Below, piece after piece: positions 6,603-7,649 of a stretch of 7,649 bases of DNA. Position 1 is the first letter of the stretch. Each line of letters starts with the position of its first letter. Origin of the DNA: Chloroflexota bacterium (GTDB taxonomy: Bacteria; Chloroflexota; Anaerolineae; Anaerolineales; Villigracilaceae); the NCBI GenBank assembly GCA_021796315.1, contig JAJYOH010000277.1, forward strand, positions 1 through 7,649. The letters are read 5' to 3'. The notes below the pieces were generated by a model. It searched no databases, was not told the DNA's origin, and saw only the letters and a list, made by a program, of their open reading frames with translations. The position numbers were made by a program, and so were the translations under genes.

Positions 6603-7379
6603 TTACTCTTCGAGCACTGCGTCATATTTTTCACGAACCCAATCATAGCCTTGCTCTTCGAGATGCAAAGCCAGATCGGGTCCACCAGATTCAACGATGC
6701 GCCCATCCAGCATGATGTGGACGAATTGCGGTTTGATGTAATTCAACAGGCGCTGATAATGCGTGATGACGAGCACGCCGAGCTCGGGTCCGGAAAGAGC
6801 GTTGACGCCTTCCGCGACGATACGCAGCGCATCGATATCCAGACCCGAATCGGTCTCATCCAAAACAGCGATTTCCGGTTTGAGAGCGGCCATCTGTAAG
6901 ATCTCAGCGCGCTTCTTTTCGCCGCCGGAAAATCCATCGTTCAAGTAACGGCCAGCGAAGGCCTGATCCATCTTGAGCAGTTCCATCTTTTCCTTGAGCA
7001 TCTTGCGGAACTCAGGAATGGGCATGCCCTTATCTTCGGGATTGACAGCGCGACGGCGGGAGTTCAGCGCAGTACGCAGAAAGTTGGCAACGGTCACACC
7101 CGGAATGGCAACTGGATACTGGAATGCGAGGAAAATTCCCTCGCGGGAACGCTCATCCGGTTCCAGCTCAAGCATATTTTTTCCCTTAAAAATAACTTCG
7201 CCTTTGGTAACAATGTAATTCGGGTGCCCCATCAGCGTATAGGCCAGCGTGGATTTTCCCGTACCGTTCGGTCCCATGATGGCGTGGATTTCGCCTTGTT
7301 TGATTGTAAGATCGAGACCTTTGAGAATTTCCTTATCTCCAATGTTGACATGGAGATTCTTGATAACCAGTTCCGACAT
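6603..7379 (-). CDS. sufC: SufC, ABC-type ATPase of the SUF complex
   Basis: This 258-residue soluble ABC ATPase powers conformational change in the SufBCD complex. Motifs in order: Walker [10 protein letters not shown] (36-44), Q-loop Q87 in [12 protein letters not shown], signature FSGGEKKR (150-157), Walker B with D174 and E175 in [11 protein letters not shown], and the H-loop H207 in VITHYQRLL. The QYPVAIPGV and SGGEKKR forms, DETDSGLD, and the C-terminal YDWV are diagnostic of SufC versus transport ATPases. No membrane partner is present nearby. It is the first gene of the operon. ATG 7379 has AGGAG at 7385-7389 (5 nt spacing), the best ribosome site in the operon, and lies about 40 nt from the predicted transcription start. 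Confidence 0.98.
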   Translation of the reverse strand: MSELVIKNLHVNIGDKEILKGLDLTIKQGEIHAIMGPNGTGKSTLAYTLMGHPNYIVTKGEVIFKGKNMLELEPDERSREGIFLAFQYPVAIPGVTVANFLRTALNSRRRAVNPEDKGMPIPEFRKMLKEKMELLKMDQAFAGRYLNDGFSGGEKKRAEILQMAALKPEIAVLDETDSGLDIDALRIVAEGVNALSGPELGVLVITHYQRLLNYIKPQFVHIMLDGRIVESGGPDLALHLEEQGYDWVREKYDAVLEE

Positions 7380-7390
7380 GATTGCTCCTG

Positions 7391-7409
7391 AAAAACGCCT
7401 TTTGGGCGT
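7391..7409 (-). promoter_or_regulatory. Terminator-like hairpin in the suf leader
   Basis: In the leader RNA, ACGCC (7409-7405) pairs with GGCGU (7399-7395) around a CAAAA loop, followed by UUUU. The hairpin ends just before the AGGAG ribosome site of sufC. The stem is only 5 bp, so this is a weak attenuator-like element at best, with no visible leader peptide or competing antiterminator. Confidence 0.35.
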
Positions 7410-7427
7410 GAAATATCGAGAGTGCGC

Positions 7428-7456
7428 ATTATAGCAGGGTCAGAGGGAAAAGTCAA
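7428..7456 (-). promoter_or_regulatory. Sigma-70 type promoter of the suf operon
   Basis: Reading the minus strand, TTGACT (-35, 7456-7451) and a perfect TATAAT (-10, 7433-7428) are separated by 17 bp. This predicts a start near 7421 and a leader of about 40 nt. The sequence upstream of the -35 (7457-7490) is A+T-rich, as in UP elements. No clear IscR, SufR or RirA type operator overlaps it that I can identify. Confidence 0.88.
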
Positions 7457-7509
7457 TATTTATCATATTTTTCTAGTATATTCAAGTCATAGAATAGATA
7501 ACCTTTTGC

Positions 7510-7527
7510 CTTTTAAGAACTTAAAAG
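7510..7527. promoter_or_regulatory. 18-bp dyad upstream of the suf promoter
   Basis: CTTTTAAG (7510-7517) and CTTAAAAG (7520-7527) are perfect inverted arms with a 2-nt spacer. It lies about 55 bp upstream of the -35 box, a distance compatible with an activator site. It could also be chance in AT-rich DNA or the end of a neighbouring unit. Confidence 0.3.
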
Positions 7528-7649
7528 TTAAATGCCTGCTTTTTGCCTGCACTGGGCCGCCCTGGAAGATCACCAGGACAGGCAGGCACACGTGTACAAG
7601 GATTTTTTGAACCGCGACCCTGAAAAAACGCAGGGCTTAGCACGCAAAG
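7528..7649. other. Non-coding stretch with several GC-rich inverted repeats, runs off the window
   Basis: No convincing gene is seen in either direction. Three small stems occur. TGCCTG (7544-7549) pairs with CAGGCA (7583-7588), and nested inside it CCTGG (7561-7565) pairs with CCAGG (7573-7577). Further right, CCCTG (7618-7622) pairs with CAGGG (7631-7635). The edge sequence GAACCGCGA, ending ACGCAAAG, resembles the start of a dispersed intergenic repeat, but its continuation is outside the window. Confidence 0.35.

Noticed and set aside
7422..7610. A 62-codon plus-strand frame over the suf promoter
   Set aside because: It starts inside the promoter region, has no ribosome site and runs through hairpins, so it is probably chance.
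1..7649. CRISPR array, tRNA or rRNA genes, insertion sequence or prophage genes
   Set aside because: No regularly spaced repeats, RNA gene signatures, transposase or phage proteins were found in any part of the window.

Overview
The window is dominated by one complete SUF-type iron-sulfur cluster assembly operon on the minus strand (about 7456 down to 1242). To its left, on the plus strand, are the 3' end of a probable class I methyltransferase (2-364) and an intact PIG-L/LmbE-type deacetylase (470-1108). Base composition is moderate. The protein style (SufS paired with a zinc-type SufU scaffold, a SufB without the E. coli-type cysteine at the cluster interface, and a Rieske ferredoxin in the operon) and two kinds of dispersed intergenic inverted repeat fit an environmental bacterium. 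Chloroflexota, class Anaerolineae, is my best guess. This is inference from general resemblance, as there is no rRNA or marker gene to settle it.

Layout of the operon in transcription order: a near-consensus sigma-70 promoter (7428-7456), a leader of about 40 nt with a small terminator-like hairpin, sufC (ATPase), sufB (scaffold), a 34-bp perfect palindrome, sufD (scaffold partner), a 127-residue protein of unknown function with a basic tail and an SH3/Tudor-Agenet-like barrel, sufS (cysteine desulfurase), sufU (sulfur acceptor), a GC-rich repeat hairpin, a Rieske [2Fe-2S] ferredoxin-like gene, and a strong bidirectional terminator (1242-1276). By analogy with known systems, SufS takes sulfur from cysteine, SufU relays the persulfide, and the SufB-SufC-SufD complex builds the cluster at the cost of ATP. 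The Rieske protein may supply electrons or may simply be a client. No sufT, sufA, sufE, iscR or sufR is present in the window.

The plus-strand genes converge on the suf operon at the shared terminator. Between the deacetylase and that terminator is a short stretch that looks like a small frameshifted reading frame. Upstream of the suf promoter (7457-7649) no convincing gene is seen. That stretch holds an AT-rich tract, an 18-bp dyad and several GC-rich hairpins.

Most of the window is ordinary housekeeping. The parts worth a second look are the unrecognised barrel protein embedded in the suf operon, the dispersed repeats that appear to have been used as intercistronic elements (one appears to supply a ribosome binding site), the sufB-sufD palindrome, and the leader hairpin at the operon's start.
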